64,000 nucleotides of DNA from Chlamydia muridarum str. Nigg (GCF_000006685.1 NC_002620.2:577205-641204); one strand, 5' to 3'. Positions 26,413 through 36,135 are shown, counted from the first letter of the stretch. A program made the numbers and translations. The notes: generated from the sequence alone by a model not told the origin.

Positions 26413-26909
26413 ATTCGCGATTTCTCAGTTCTAACCGACAATTCTTTTTTAACACTTTCTAACTCCTTTTGTGTAGCATCGAGTTTCTGACTCTTCTTAG
26501 CAAGTAAGCATTCAGCTTCTTTCAAATCTTCTTCTGCCTCATTTAAAAGCTCTTGATAAGAACGAATTAAACTAGCAGCCTCTATATTTGTAGAAGAAAA
26601 GCTAGGAATCACACCTTCAGGACTGATGGATGTGGAAGAGGAGCCAAGAAGACAAACCAAACTTCCACCTAAAGCAGCAGAAGCACAAACCATTGCTAAC
26701 AAATAAAAAATGGCCAAAGAAAAAGAAACAAAACTTCCTGAAAAAAACAACAAAGCAGCGCTAACTAAAACTGCCAAAATTCCTAACGCTAAAGAGACAA
26801 TCGTAAGGCATTTATTTTTGCATCCAATGATTCTATTATCAACCACAACACCAGGTTGTTCAGCACAAGCTAGTTTATAAAAATTGCAAAAGGGGGAAAT
26901 AGTAAACAT
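26409..26909 (-). CDS. Predicted Inc protein with C-terminal coiled coil
   Basis: 166-residue Inc with two adjacent hydrophobic segments at about 34-84 and a Ser-rich linker, then a charged heptad-patterned helix from about 115 to the end (LLNEAEEDLKEAECLLA and on), which would face the host cytosol. By length and place it resembles CT226 (171 residues, recalled), a protein reported to bind host leucine-rich-repeat Flightless partners; I cannot confirm that by eye. A 241-bp gap follows before the IPAM-like gene. Confidence 0.78.
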   Translation of the reverse strand: MFTISPFCNFYKLACAEQPGVVVDNRIIGCKNKCLTIVSLALGILAVLVSAALLFFSGSFVSFSLAIFYLLAMVCASAALGGSLVCLLGSSSTSISPEGVIPSFSSTNIEAASLIRSYQELLNEAEEDLKEAECLLAKKSQKLDATQKELESVKKELSVRTEKSRI

Positions 26910-27016
26910 GGCTTCTCTATTTGAAAAAAGCCGATAAGCTACAGGAAAACCGATTAAATAAAAATTGTTATGATCTCAACCTAGCTATAACTAGTTTAAG
27001 AAAACTTTCCCATGAA

Positions 27017-27424
27017 CTATCTAGCAACACGTACATACGTCAGGTCTGAGACATTTAACTCAAACTCTAACGAAAGATCTGATTCTGATGAAACAGATGA
27101 ACTCAAAGATCTCGACCTCGCACCAAAATCTTCACCTATTCTATGTTGTTTTACACAATTATAAGCCCTGTAAAGGGACATTAATCTGATTCCCAATGCT
27201 ACTGAGCCAATCAGTATAGCCCCAACAACCAATCCTACAAATAAAATAGAAGATGCTCCGCAAAAACAACCCAACAAAGATCCACAGCCAAAAATAGAAA
27301 AAATGCTTCCCAAAGCCAACATTAAAATGCCCTTCCGATTCCAATCCTTATGCTTGTTAAAAATTGAAAACTCTGCCTGTTTTGCTTTAGTTAAATCACA
27401 AGAAGAAGGACAACAAGAAACCAT
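27017..27424 (-). CDS. Predicted short Inc protein (CT227-like)
   Basis: 135-residue protein with a Cys-rich N-terminus, the Inc double hydrophobic region at about 33-82, and a short Ser/Glu-rich tail. It is near the length recalled for CT227 (133). ATG 27424 is chosen because AGGTG lies 6 bp upstream; an in-frame GTG at 27433 overlaps that ribosome site and is unlikely. No known motif beyond the Inc pattern; function unknown. Confidence 0.78.
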   Translation of the reverse strand: MVSCCPSSCDLTKAKQAEFSIFNKHKDWNRKGILMLALGSIFSIFGCGSLLGCFCGASSILFVGLVVGAILIGSVALGIRLMSLYRAYNCVKQHRIGEDFGARSRSLSSSVSSESDLSLEFELNVSDLTYVRVAR

Positions 27425-27656
27425 GATTAACACCTGGCAATGAAAAAATGAAGATAATAAGAGAGCCCGTCAAAATGGAAAACATTTTTATCTACCCCTT
27501 CTTCCATTACAAGGTAGCAAGAAAGAATTGTCTGATGAAAGAAGGGTTTATGTTATCTGTTATTGTAGAAACTAGATATTTTTTCTGGCAAAAAGCCTTT
27601 TCAAGGCTATCACAGATATAATAGTGGGCGTTGTTTTTGGTTAACCCCCAATCTGA

Positions 27657-28247
27657 TCAGGAAGAAGAACTGGGAGAAGCTCCCGTTTGCCTTATAGATG
27701 ATTTAAGAACTAATTTTTCTTGTTCAGAAGCCTTCAGCCATCTTGTATAACTAGAAAAAACTAACCGAACATCTTCTAATAATCGTTTTTCATTCTCGTC
27801 TAATTTTGCCAGAAGATCAAGCTCAGCTTCTATAACTTTATTCTCTAATATTTGAATCTCTTTTGCAAGCTTTTGCAGTAACGCCTTGTTAATTGAAACA
27901 ATAGAAGTTAACGCATCCCTCGCTTCTATAAGACCACTCAAGCGACGAGTATTGGCAATATTTTTTGCTTCTAAGTTAGAACAGAAGGATCTACACGCGA
28001 TTCGGGATAATCCAGCCCCTAAACAAGCTGATCCAAGAACTAGCGCTGCTACACCTAACGCATTAAAGCTACTAGCACACACAACTAAAGTTAATACCCC
28101 AGCCACAACAATCATAGCCCCTACAACAAGTAGCGCAACATCCAAAATTCTTGAACATCGAGAACTTTTTGCTTCAGTTGTAACCGATTCTATTTTTGAC
28201 TGAGGAGCTATTCGTAAAGATGAACCGCTTCCACTAATAGGATTCAT
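27657..28247 (-). CDS. Predicted Inc protein, CT228-like
   Basis: 196 residues from ATG 28247, exactly the length recalled for CT228. AAGGA precedes this ATG; an upstream in-frame ATG at 28289 lacks a ribosome site. Paired hydrophobic segments lie at about 36-85, followed by a helical hydrophilic domain and a Ser-rich end. CT228 recruits host MYPT1 (myosin phosphatase) and affects release by extrusion in C. trachomatis; the same role here is inferred from synteny and length. It lies downstream of cpoS, with a terminator in between. Confidence 0.8.
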   Translation of the reverse strand: MNPISGSGSSLRIAPQSKIESVTTEAKSSRCSRILDVALLVVGAMIVVAGVLTLVVCASSFNALGVAALVLGSACLGAGLSRIACRSFCSNLEAKNIANTRRLSGLIEARDALTSIVSINKALLQKLAKEIQILENKVIEAELDLLAKLDENEKRLLEDVRLVFSSYTRWLKASEQEKLVLKSSIRQTGASPSSSS

Positions 28248-28371
28248 TTTTTTCCTTTTCTTTGTTTTAAAACGGAAACATGTTATCAAACGAAATTTTT
28301 ATTCGCAAAACCTTGATTCCCTGCAATGTGCAAACTAAACAAGATTAAAAGATTCCAATTTAAACCCAAAA

Positions 28372-28396
28372 AAGCCCTCCGAATAAAGGAGGGCTT
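28372..28396 (-). terminator. Rho-independent terminator after cpoS
   Basis: Minus strand: AAGCCCTCC and GGAGGGCTT form a perfect 9-bp stem with a 7-base loop, followed by TTTTGGG. The plus strand also carries T and A runs on either side, so it could work in both directions. It lies 36 bp past the cpoS stop. Confidence 0.85.
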
Positions 28397-28432
28397 TTCA
28401 AAAAAAAACTACTAAAATAATGGATAACCTTC

Positions 28433-29077
28433 TTACTTCTTCTTAGCTTTAACACAAGCCAATTCTTTCTCTAATTCAGCACACTGATTTTTAGCATTAC
28501 ATAATGCTCTAGTTAATCGCTCGCAAGTATCTTGACTCTGTTTCAATTGCTTCTGAAAACAACTTACGCATCGCTCTTTATCTTGCCGAGCATCTTCTTC
28601 AAGAACGCTTATGGTATCAGCATGTTTCTTGCATAAATCCCATATTTGCTTCTCTAATGACTGGCAGTGTTGACTTACACTTTTACGAGCTTCACAGTTC
28701 AAAGCATAAACCTCATTCAAATTTTTATGCTCCTCTTTAAGATACTCAATTCGACTAAAAACAGCTGCAAGCTGCTGCTCCAACTCTGAACGACGGCTTC
28801 GCGTCTTAGCAAGGCCCAGTCCCAAAAGAACAGACCCTATTATTACTAAAATTAACCCTATAGCCAGAGGAACTGCACACCCAAGTCCAGCAGCAGCAAC
28901 CACAATCCCAGCAGCAGCAACCAAAAGCCCGATGACAGCCAAGGCCGCTCCCATAACCCTCGCACTTACTCTTGAAGAGCATGTTTCCCGAATTTTACCT
29001 GTACAATTAGCCAGACTATCGGCTATCCCTTGGAAATGGGTGTTAAGTGTTTGTGTACTACCGATAGAACAACTCAT
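28433..29077 (-). CDS. cpoS: Inc protein CpoS (CT229 homologue)
   Basis: 214 residues (CT229 has 215 as recalled). Two long glycine/alanine-rich hydrophobic segments at about 40-92 form the Inc bilobe; the rest is a long charged helical region with many Cys and coiled-coil heptads ending in Lys residues. CpoS in C. trachomatis binds Rab GTPases and other Incs and suppresses host-cell death signalling (established there). First gene of the cluster, with a perfect TATAAT upstream and its own terminator. Divergent from gltP. Confidence 0.8.
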   Translation of the reverse strand: MSCSIGSTQTLNTHFQGIADSLANCTGKIRETCSSRVSARVMGAALAVIGLLVAAAGIVVAAAGLGCAVPLAIGLILVIIGSVLLGLGLAKTRSRRSELEQQLAAVFSRIEYLKEEHKNLNEVYALNCEARKSVSQHCQSLEKQIWDLCKKHADTISVLEEDARQDKERCVSCFQKQLKQSQDTCERLTRALCNAKNQCAELEKELACVKAKKK

Positions 29078-29120
29078 TTGATACCTAAAAATTAATATTA
29101 TAAATAAACATTGGAGAACG

Positions 29121-29126
29121 ATTATA
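29121..29126 (-). promoter_or_regulatory. Probable -10 element of cpoS
   Basis: A perfect TATAAT on the minus strand, 44 bp before the cpoS start, in an AT-rich stretch. No good -35 is seen at 16-18 bp, which is common for chlamydial sigma-66 promoters. Confidence 0.4.
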
Positions 29127-29306
29127 CTATCTATCCTTTTTAATAACTAGCTGCAAGAAAAAGACTAATCAATAAAATTAATTTTTCTTAACATTTACAG
29201 CTTTTATACTTGTAAAGAGTCCTCAATGTTGCAAAAAAAACCCCTCCTTTCTTACATTTCTTGCATTTAGTCCCAAAAGACTCTCTACTTAAAAAATTGA
29301 GGTATA

Positions 29307-30554
29307 ATGCGCTCTCCTTGGAAATTTTTATTGTCTCTTGGAAAAAGCAATTTTTTGCTTAGTTTAAGCATATTACTTGGACTTATTCTTGGGTGGCCCC
29401 ATCTTCCTTTTATATCCTTTAGTGCAGAGATTGTTTCCGCCGCCTTCTTGAAGCTTTTGAAACTTTTGAGCCTACCTCTTGTATTTTTTGCCATTGGCTC
29501 CACAATCACCTCAATTAATGACCTGCGGTCCATGATAGCTGTTGTCAGAGCTTCTTTATACTATACCCTGCTAACAACGATTATCTCCGCTGGTATAGCG
29601 CTAGCACTGTTCATCCTCATTAAGCCTTCAGTAAACCTTACAGGGCTCAACCTAAATGTAGGAGCCAATTCAACCGGTTATCTGGCCGTTCTATCAAAAA
29701 CAATACCAGGGAATATTTTAGAACCTTTCTTAGAAAGTAATGTCATAGCCGCCGCGTTTTTGTCCTTCCTACTGTCCTTTTTTTCCCTTTCTCTTCCAGA
29801 AGAAGAACGCTTATTTATCCGAAACGCTTTCAATACCCTCTTCTCTCTGCTGCTTAACATAGCTAAAGGCATTCTAAAAATGCTTCCTTTGGCAACTTTC
29901 TCCTTCTCACTTCTTTTTGTTAGAGAAATGCGAACAGGAAGCTTAGAACTTTCCTCTTTTGGAGGGTACCTATTTTGCATTGTTGGGGCTAACTGCCTTC
30001 AAGGATTTGTCATCCTCCCCCTACTTCTCAAAATAAAGGGGATTTCCCCTATAAGGACATTCAGACTTATGTCTCGTCCCCTAGCTACAGCATTTTTTTC
30101 TAAATCTTCTGCAGCAACATTACCCTTGACTATGGAAGTCGCTGAGGAAAACTTGCACATCCAACCGACCATCTCTCGGTTTGTTTTCCCCCTGTGCTCT
30201 GTAATTAACATGAATGCTTGCGCTGCATTTATTCTAATAACTGTACTTTTTATTGGAGTCTCTAATGGGGTCGTTTTTTCCCCCTTATCGCTTATTAGCT
30301 GGGTTTTTATCGCTACTTTAGCTGCCGTAGGAAATGCTGGGGTTCCTATGGGGTGCTACTTTCTAGCATCATCTTTGTTATCCTCTATGAATATCCCCTT
30401 AGGTCTTCTCGGTCTTATTCTTCCAGCATACGCTTTATTAGACATGTTAGAGACTTTGATCAATGTTTGGTCTGATTGCTGCGTCGTCTCCATAATAAAT
30501 AAAAAATTTACCAACACAAAAGAGTTTCCGTCTTGTTCTCATTCCTACAAATAA
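29307..30554 (+). CDS. gltP: Sodium/proton-dicarboxylate (glutamate) symporter, DAACS family
   Basis: 415-residue inner-membrane carrier of the GltP/DctA/EAAT family for glutamate, aspartate or C4-dicarboxylates. Helices of the fold are clear; the substrate-site region is visible as the Ser-rich FSKSSAATLPLTME (HP1) and the NMNACA motif of TM7, followed by GNAGVPMG (HP2). The ATG follows TTGAGG. Transcribed away from the Inc cluster; CT230 as recalled. A terminator-like stem-loop lies downstream. Confidence 0.9.
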   Translation: MRSPWKFLLSLGKSNFLLSLSILLGLILGWPHLPFISFSAEIVSAAFLKLLKLLSLPLVFFAIGSTITSINDLRSMIAVVRASLYYTLLTTIISAGIALALFILIKPSVNLTGLNLNVGANSTGYLAVLSKTIPGNILEPFLESNVIAAAFLSFLLSFFSLSLPEEERLFIRNAFNTLFSLLLNIAKGILKMLPLATFSFSLLFVREMRTGSLELSSFGGYLFCIVGANCLQGFVILPLLLKIKGISPIRTFRLMSRPLATAFFSKSSAATLPLTMEVAEENLHIQPTISRFVFPLCSVINMNACAAFILITVLFIGVSNGVVFSPLSLISWVFIATLAAVGNAGVPMGCYFLASSLLSSMNIPLGLLGLILPAYALLDMLETLINVWSDCCVVSIINKKFTNTKEFPSCSHSYK

Positions 30555-30691
30555 GAATAAGTCCCTTGAGATAAAATCTTTTACAGATCAAAAACCATCG
30601 CGCTTGTTAAGGGTGGAGATGAAAATGTTTTTGGGCTACCATCGAATGTCTTTGCATCTCAATCATCGGGTCTTTTCGTTTGATAGTGATT

Positions 30692-30714
30692 AGCCTTGCA
30701 AGGTACGCAAGGCT
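30692..30714 (+). terminator. Terminator between the two transporters
   Basis: AGCCTTGC and GCAAGGCT form a perfect 8-bp stem with a 7-base loop, followed by GGCTCTTTTTT. It lies about 140 bp after gltP and 38 bp before the next gene, leaving a long 3' tail on the gltP message. Confidence 0.75.
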
Positions 30715-30751
30715 GGCTCTTTTTTATGATTACCCCAAAATAGAATGATTT

Positions 30752-32224
30752 ATGAATAAAAAAAATACTGTGTTCTCATCAAGACTTGGATTCATTTTAT
30801 CTATGATGGGAGTTGCTATTGGAGCCGGAAACATTTGGCGATTCCCAAGAATGGTAGCCCAAAATGGTGGAGGATCTTTCATTATTTTGTGGTTATTATT
30901 TCTTTTGATCTGGTCCATTCCTTTAATTATCGTTGAGCTTTCTTTGGGGAAACTTACTAAGAAAGCTCCTGTAGGAACTCTGATTCGGACTGCAGGCCCT
31001 AAAGCTGCCTGGCTTGGAGGATTTGTTGTCCTAGTAGCAACATGCATACTTGGTTACTACTCTAATATTGTAGGCTGGGGGTTTAGCTACTCTTTCTATG
31101 CTTTATCTGGGAAAATTTCCCCCGGGAATAATTTCCCCCAACTTTGGGCAAATCATTGTCAAAGCTGGATGCCTCTGAGTTGCCACTGCCTAGCTTTATT
31201 TCTATCCTATTGCGTAATTCGGAAAGGAATCGTTAATGGAATAGAATCTTGTAACAAAATCCTAATCCCGCTCTTTTGTATTTGTTCTCTTGTTTTATTA
31301 GCGAGAGCCGTTTCTCTTCCCAATGCGTGGGAAGGCATTCGCCTACTATTTGTTTTTAACAAAGAGTCCTTATCGAATTACAAAGTATGGATAGAAGCTT
31401 TAACTCAAAATGCTTGGGACACTGGAGCTGGATGGGGGCTTCTCCTTGTGTATGCAGGATTTACTTCAAAGCGAACAAGTCTGGTCACGAATGGAACGAT
31501 TACCGCTGTCACCAATAACCTTATTTCCTTTCTTATGGCTGTGATTGTTTTTTCTGCTTGCGCATCTTTGGATTCCACAGAAATGTTAGGATTAAAAGAA
31601 GGCGTTGGTGCATCTAACATAGGCATGGCCTTTATTTATCTTCCCGAACTATTTACTCGATTACCTCAAGCTCATCTCCTTTCGACTGTTTTTAGTGCAA
31701 TCTTCTTCCTAGCCTTTTCTATGGCTGCACTATCTTCTATGATCTCAATGCTATTTCTGTTATCCCAAACATTAACAGAATTTGGAATCAAAAAACATAT
31801 TGCAGAGTCTTCAGCAACGATTATTGCTTTCCTAATCGGGGTTCCCTCTGCACTGAGTCTGAAATTCTTTGATAACCAAGATACTGTATGGGGAATTGCT
31901 CTTATTCTCAATGGTATGATTTTCATTTATGCCGCAATTAGTTATGGGATCCCTTCGTTGAGAAAAGAGGTTATCAACTCAGTGCCTGGCGATTACAAAT
32001 TAAAGGCTTATTTTGATGTTTTAGTAAAATTTTTACTGCCTTTAGAAGGAGCATTGCTACTCGCTTGGTATTTTTATGAAGGAGCTCTACTTCCTCAAGG
32101 ATGCTGGTGGAATCCATTTGCTTCTTATAATATTTTGAGTTTACTCATGCAGTGGGGACTAGGAGCAGGAGCATTATTTCTTCTTAATCGCCGATTATAT
32201 ACAAGATTTTATTTGAACAACTAA
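30752..32224 (+). CDS. Neurotransmitter:sodium symporter (NSS/SLC6) family transporter
   Basis: 490-residue sodium-coupled carrier, probably for amino acids, with about 11-12 helices. The TM1 signature GVAIGAGNIWRFPRMVAQNGGG (split TM1 with sodium-site residues) is clear near residues 20-40, and later TM6/TM8 regions (AWDTGAGWG, FFLAFSMAALSSMI) match the family. Related to bacterial LeuT/TnaT-type proteins. CT231 as recalled. Substrate cannot be told from sequence. A terminator separates it from gltP, so it has its own promoter. Confidence 0.92.
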   Translation: MNKKNTVFSSRLGFILSMMGVAIGAGNIWRFPRMVAQNGGGSFIILWLLFLLIWSIPLIIVELSLGKLTKKAPVGTLIRTAGPKAAWLGGFVVLVATCILGYYSNIVGWGFSYSFYALSGKISPGNNFPQLWANHCQSWMPLSCHCLALFLSYCVIRKGIVNGIESCNKILIPLFCICSLVLLARAVSLPNAWEGIRLLFVFNKESLSNYKVWIEALTQNAWDTGAGWGLLLVYAGFTSKRTSLVTNGTITAVTNNLISFLMAVIVFSACASLDSTEMLGLKEGVGASNIGMAFIYLPELFTRLPQAHLLSTVFSAIFFLAFSMAALSSMISMLFLLSQTLTEFGIKKHIAESSATIIAFLIGVPSALSLKFFDNQDTVWGIALILNGMIFIYAAISYGIPSLRKEVINSVPGDYKLKAYFDVLVKFLLPLEGALLLAWYFYEGALLPQGCWWNPFASYNILSLLMQWGLGAGALFLLNRRLYTRFYLNN

Positions 32225-32236
32225 CCCCTAACTAGG

Positions 32237-32265
32237 TTGCTTGTAAGTCTTTTGCATGGTATACT
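32237..32265 (+). promoter_or_regulatory. Likely sigma-66 promoter of incB-incC
   Basis: TTGCTT, a 17-bp spacer, then TATACT. The expected start point near 32272 gives an incB leader of about 60 nt that contains a 9-bp hairpin (GGGGTTTTC/GAAAGCCCC, one G-U) at 32278-32304 just before the ribosome site. Confidence 0.5.
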
Positions 32266-32330
32266 CATCGGTCAGTTGGGGTTTTCTCATTCATTGAAAG
32301 CCCCTTGTTGTGATTCTTACAGAGGGAAAT

Positions 32331-32681
32331 ATGGTTCATTCGGTATGTAATCCAGCGACACCAGAGGGTGTTAGCCAAGTCTCTATTCAGACCAATAACA
32401 TTTCAACTAGCAAGAAAGTAGTTGTCGCCATACTAACATTTTTTGCACTTACAGCTATCGCTGCGATAGTTCTTTCTATCGTTACGGTTTGTGGAGGCTT
32501 TCCTTTTCTTCTCGCCGCATTGAATACTGTGACTATCGGAGCTAGTGTGTCCTTGCCCATATTTACCTGTATAGCCACGACACTATTACTCCTTTGCCTT
32601 CGCAATATTGAACTTCTTACAAGGCCTCAATCATTCACTATTTCTACCAAGCTTACTACTCAAGATAAGCTTTGCGATTAA
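32331..32681 (+). CDS. incB: Inclusion membrane protein B
   Basis: 116-residue Inc; C. trachomatis IncB has about 115. ATG 32331 (after AGAGGGAAAT) gives the same MVHSV start as recalled for CT232; an upstream in-frame start at 32310 is less likely. A polar N-terminus is followed by two hydrophobic segments at about 34-60 and 64-88 with a short turn. In C. trachomatis IncB lies in Src-rich microdomains of the inclusion membrane. Followed 49 bp later by incC, with which it forms an operon in known chlamydiae. Confidence 0.9.
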   Translation: MVHSVCNPATPEGVSQVSIQTNNISTSKKVVVAILTFFALTAIAAIVLSIVTVCGGFPFLLAALNTVTIGASVSLPIFTCIATTLLLLCLRNIELLTRPQSFTISTKLTTQDKLCD

Positions 32682-32730
32682 AAAAAACTGTTGGAAATCA
32701 GTTTAATTAGGGAACAAAAATTGTAGCTCT

Positions 32731-33264
32731 ATGACCTACCCCGTATCCGATACATCAGGAAGAGCCGTATCTTCTTGCCCCACTTCCCCATCTTCTCCAA
32801 AGAAAAAAGGATTGGTCTCCCCTTCCGCTGCAGGCATTCAAGGGGGGCAAGGAGTCACTGTTTGGGGACCCGCAGACCCATTCTTTACGGTTCCGGTCTA
32901 TCCGCAGCAGCTTGCTTCTATGCAAAATAATTTATTTATATTGCAAACAGAGGTCTCTTCTTTAAAGAAAAAATTAGTTCAATCTAATCAGCCACAGGGA
33001 TCTTCTTTAGGACGAGGACCTCAATTCCTAGCAGCATGTTTAGTTGCGACAACAATCCTTGCTGTAGCTGTGATTGTCTTAGCCTCACTAGGTCTTGCCG
33101 GAATTCTTCCCTTTGTTATTGTTTGTCTGGCTGGAGCAACTAATGCCGTTTGGGCAATTGTTAGCGCTTCCATTGTTGCATTGATTTGTTGTACTTCTAT
33201 CGCCAGCATCTTTCTAACAAAATATGACCGAACAACTTCAGAGAAAAATTTATATATAAACTAG
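32731..33264 (+). CDS. incC: Inclusion membrane protein C
   Basis: 177-residue Inc (about 178 in C. trachomatis, CT233). The Ser/Pro/Lys-rich N-terminus (to about residue 60) carries the type III signal, then a short helical segment, then two hydrophobic segments at about 100-125 and 130-158, and a short charged tail. IncC is required for inclusion stability in C. trachomatis (known). Second gene of the incB-incC pair. Confidence 0.9.
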   Translation: MTYPVSDTSGRAVSSCPTSPSSPKKKGLVSPSAAGIQGGQGVTVWGPADPFFTVPVYPQQLASMQNNLFILQTEVSSLKKKLVQSNQPQGSSLGRGPQFLAACLVATTILAVAVIVLASLGLAGILPFVIVCLAGATNAVWAIVSASIVALICCTSIASIFLTKYDRTTSEKNLYIN

Positions 33265-33353
33265 TATTTTGAATTAGAATTAATTTTTAAACTCCTTGAA
33301 ATTAAGAATTAATTCTATTAACATGTTACTTTTTTTATAAAGGAAGACGAGCG

Positions 33354-36110
33354 TTGCGAGCCTTACGTTTTTTGCTCAGTTTACGTCGTGGGGAAGAGAA
33401 GCGAGCTTTGTTGTTTCTCTTATTGGGGCTTGTTTGGAGCGTTGCTTGTTACGGTTCGCTAGCTCTAGGTGAGAGCTTATTTTTAGAAGAAATAGGGACT
33501 AAGAAGTTGCCATTTGCCTATTTAGGAGCTTCCTTTTTCCTATGCTTTATTTCTTGTGTGGTCCTCTATAGTCTTTCCCGGAAAAGGGCGTCTCCAAAAG
33601 CTCTTTTTCTTTCTTTTATATCTTGCGTACTCGTTTGCAATCTTTATCTCTTCTGGCATCTTGCTATACATAGAGGAGTTTCTGGCACCCCAATTTTTCT
33701 TTATAGAATTTTGATATGGGGATTGACGATTCTATGTTATGCAAATTTTTGGGGATTTGTAGATCAATTTTTTAATATTCAGGATGCAAAACGTCATTTT
33801 TGCATCTTTAATGCCATAACATTTTGCGGAGACTTTCTAGGAGCTCGTATTGTTAATCAGATTCAGCATCTTGGAGCAGAACTCATTCTTCTCTCATTTA
33901 TTGCTGTAATTGTCTTCACTTTCCCTTTAGTACACTACATTTCATCTTCACTCAAAGAGCTTTCTGAAGATCATGATCTTTTCCTAGATACCGGTTATCC
34001 CCCATCTGCGAAACAAGCTTTTAAGCTATGTTTGAAAGATAAATACACCTTTTATTTGGTTAGCTTTTACTTTCTTTTGCAATTGCTCGTTGTATTTACT
34101 GAATTCAACTATTTAAAAATTTTCGATGCTCAATTTGGAAATGCTAAAAATTTTGAGTTAACAGAGAATTTTACGAAATACTCGTCCTGGATTTCTCTGG
34201 GAAATATGTTCTTTGCCTTATTTGCTTATAGCCGAGTAATCACAAGGTTTGGAATCAACAACATCATTCTCTTTGCTCCAATCTGTTTCTTTAGCTTATT
34301 TGTCTGCTGGTCAATTAAAACTTCTGTCCTTATAGCGACAATGGGGATGATTGCTAGGGAAGGACTCGCCTACGCTTTAGATGACAATAATCTACAATTG
34401 TTGATCTACGGAATTCCTAATAAGATCCGAAACCAAGTACGCATTGCAATAGAATCCTTTGTTGAACCTGCAGGTATGTTTATCTGTGCCTTACTTTGTT
34501 TGTTTATACCCCACCAATACATACTATGTATTATCATCTCTGCAGTTTGTATTCTTTTGGCACTGCTTCTACGGACTCGTTATTCCGGAGCCATTCTTAG
34601 AAATCTTTCTTTAGAATCCTTACATCTCAGACGTTCTATATCCGAATGGTTTACAGAGATGAACGACACTGAAAAACGCCAAGCAGAAATTCTGCTGTTA
34701 ACTCATCTAAAAAATCCTCAAGAACGCCATCAAATGTTTGCGTTCCAACATCTTCTAAATCTTAAAAATCGAGCTGTTCTTCCCAATCTACTTCTTCATA
34801 TGAATAAATTAGGTTTATCAGGGAAACTTAGAACCCTAAACATGTTAAAAAATAGTGTTTGGGCAAAAGATTTTCTTACTTTAGAACTTCTAAAACGATG
34901 GAGCAGCCTTCCTCAACATCCAGCTATCGCCACTGCCATTCACCTTTATTTTGTAGAACACGACTTACTCAGCGTCTCTGATGTTGCAGATGATCTTTAT
35001 GATCAATCTGGGGATCGCCTGTTCGCAGCTATTCTTACCGTAAGAAAGCACAAACCTTGTGGAGAATATCAGGCCCTTGCTCAAAGACGCCTCACAGAAA
35101 TTCTTCAATCTGAAGATCCAGAGTTAATTATTAAAGGACTTTCTATCTTATCCTTGGAACGCAAACCTTCGAATTTCCTTACTATCCTTCCATTCCTGAC
35201 CCATTCAAATGAACGAGTTTTCCTACAAGCTTGTTTGGCTTTAGAAAGCTGTGCAGATAAACAATATAGTCAATATGGATCCGATATTCTGACTGCGCTT
35301 CAAAAAACCAAGGATCTACAGGCCTCCATAGCCCTACTTAATGCTTTATCCCCTCTGTTAAACGCTCCTTTAATTCAGGAATTTATTACTATCACAGTCC
35401 GGCTCAAAAATATTTTACGGAAGCAAGCGGAAGTAATTTTAGCTTCTCTATCTAAAGAATGTGTCCCAATCCTAATTGAAATCATCTCCAATCCCTCTTT
35501 ACATAATAACTGCCGTATTATGGCAGCAAAAGCACTAAGCCGCATAGATAATCGCCAACTCAAACGTCTGGCTTTGAAAATTTTAAAATCCAAGGCTGCT
35601 AAAGCTTTGTTCTATGATTATCATAAAAACTTCATACAAAAACGCTATCCTCACTACGATCTCCATCTCCTTATCGAAACTTTAGAAGCCAATTATCATG
35701 CTGAAGTAAATTTTATGCTGACTTTCTTAGCAATCATTGGCTCAACAGATTATGCAGACGTTTTAATTAGGTCTTTAACAGGGAAAAATTTAAAGGCTCG
35801 CGCCCAGGCATTAGAATCCTTAGAAAAGGATTGCGAAAGCCACTTATTTACTCTCGTTACCCCTTTCGTATATCGAGATACCCATGCTTTTAATGAAAAA
35901 TATTACATGAAAAAAGGGGTTGAACCTTTAGCTATAGAAGAGCTTCTTAACTGGATTGAAACAACTCCTTTTCATCTTAGTAAGCTTGCAGCTTTGCAGC
36001 TAAAAGAAGAGCTCTCTCTTTGCGATGCAGAGTTCTCCTCTGCTTTACAGAACTTTTCGAAGAAACAAAAAACCTCTATACTACCCCGAGAATATATAAC
36101 AATCACTTAG
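33354..36110 (+). CDS. ADP/ATP-translocase-like membrane protein with HEAT repeats
   Basis: 918-residue protein: an N-terminal membrane half (about 1-400, 10-12 helices) resembling the NTT-type nucleotide transporter/MFS fold, and a soluble half (about 430-900) built of repeated helix pairs with HEAT-like spacing. CT234 as recalled. It is not one of the two characterised chlamydial ATP/ADP translocases and its cargo is unknown. The start is TTG, with AAGGA 9 bp upstream. The next gene, 25 bp downstream, encodes a cNMP-binding domain; in some bacteria similar translocase-like, HEAT and cNMP domains occur in one chain, which suggests the two act together. Confidence 0.85.
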   Translation: MRALRFLLSLRRGEEKRALLFLLLGLVWSVACYGSLALGESLFLEEIGTKKLPFAYLGASFFLCFISCVVLYSLSRKRASPKALFLSFISCVLVCNLYLFWHLAIHRGVSGTPIFLYRILIWGLTILCYANFWGFVDQFFNIQDAKRHFCIFNAITFCGDFLGARIVNQIQHLGAELILLSFIAVIVFTFPLVHYISSSLKELSEDHDLFLDTGYPPSAKQAFKLCLKDKYTFYLVSFYFLLQLLVVFTEFNYLKIFDAQFGNAKNFELTENFTKYSSWISLGNMFFALFAYSRVITRFGINNIILFAPICFFSLFVCWSIKTSVLIATMGMIAREGLAYALDDNNLQLLIYGIPNKIRNQVRIAIESFVEPAGMFICALLCLFIPHQYILCIIISAVCILLALLLRTRYSGAILRNLSLESLHLRRSISEWFTEMNDTEKRQAEILLLTHLKNPQERHQMFAFQHLLNLKNRAVLPNLLLHMNKLGLSGKLRTLNMLKNSVWAKDFLTLELLKRWSSLPQHPAIATAIHLYFVEHDLLSVSDVADDLYDQSGDRLFAAILTVRKHKPCGEYQALAQRRLTEILQSEDPELIIKGLSILSLERKPSNFLTILPFLTHSNERVFLQACLALESCADKQYSQYGSDILTALQKTKDLQASIALLNALSPLLNAPLIQEFITITVRLKNILRKQAEVILASLSKECVPILIEIISNPSLHNNCRIMAAKALSRIDNRQLKRLALKILKSKAAKALFYDYHKNFIQKRYPHYDLHLLIETLEANYHAEVNFMLTFLAIIGSTDYADVLIRSLTGKNLKARAQALESLEKDCESHLFTLVTPFVYRDTHAFNEKYYMKKGVEPLAIEELLNWIETTPFHLSKLAALQLKEELSLCDAEFSSALQNFSKKQKTSILPREYITIT

Positions 36111-36135
36111 CTTTAATCCCCTAAGAGGAACTTCC

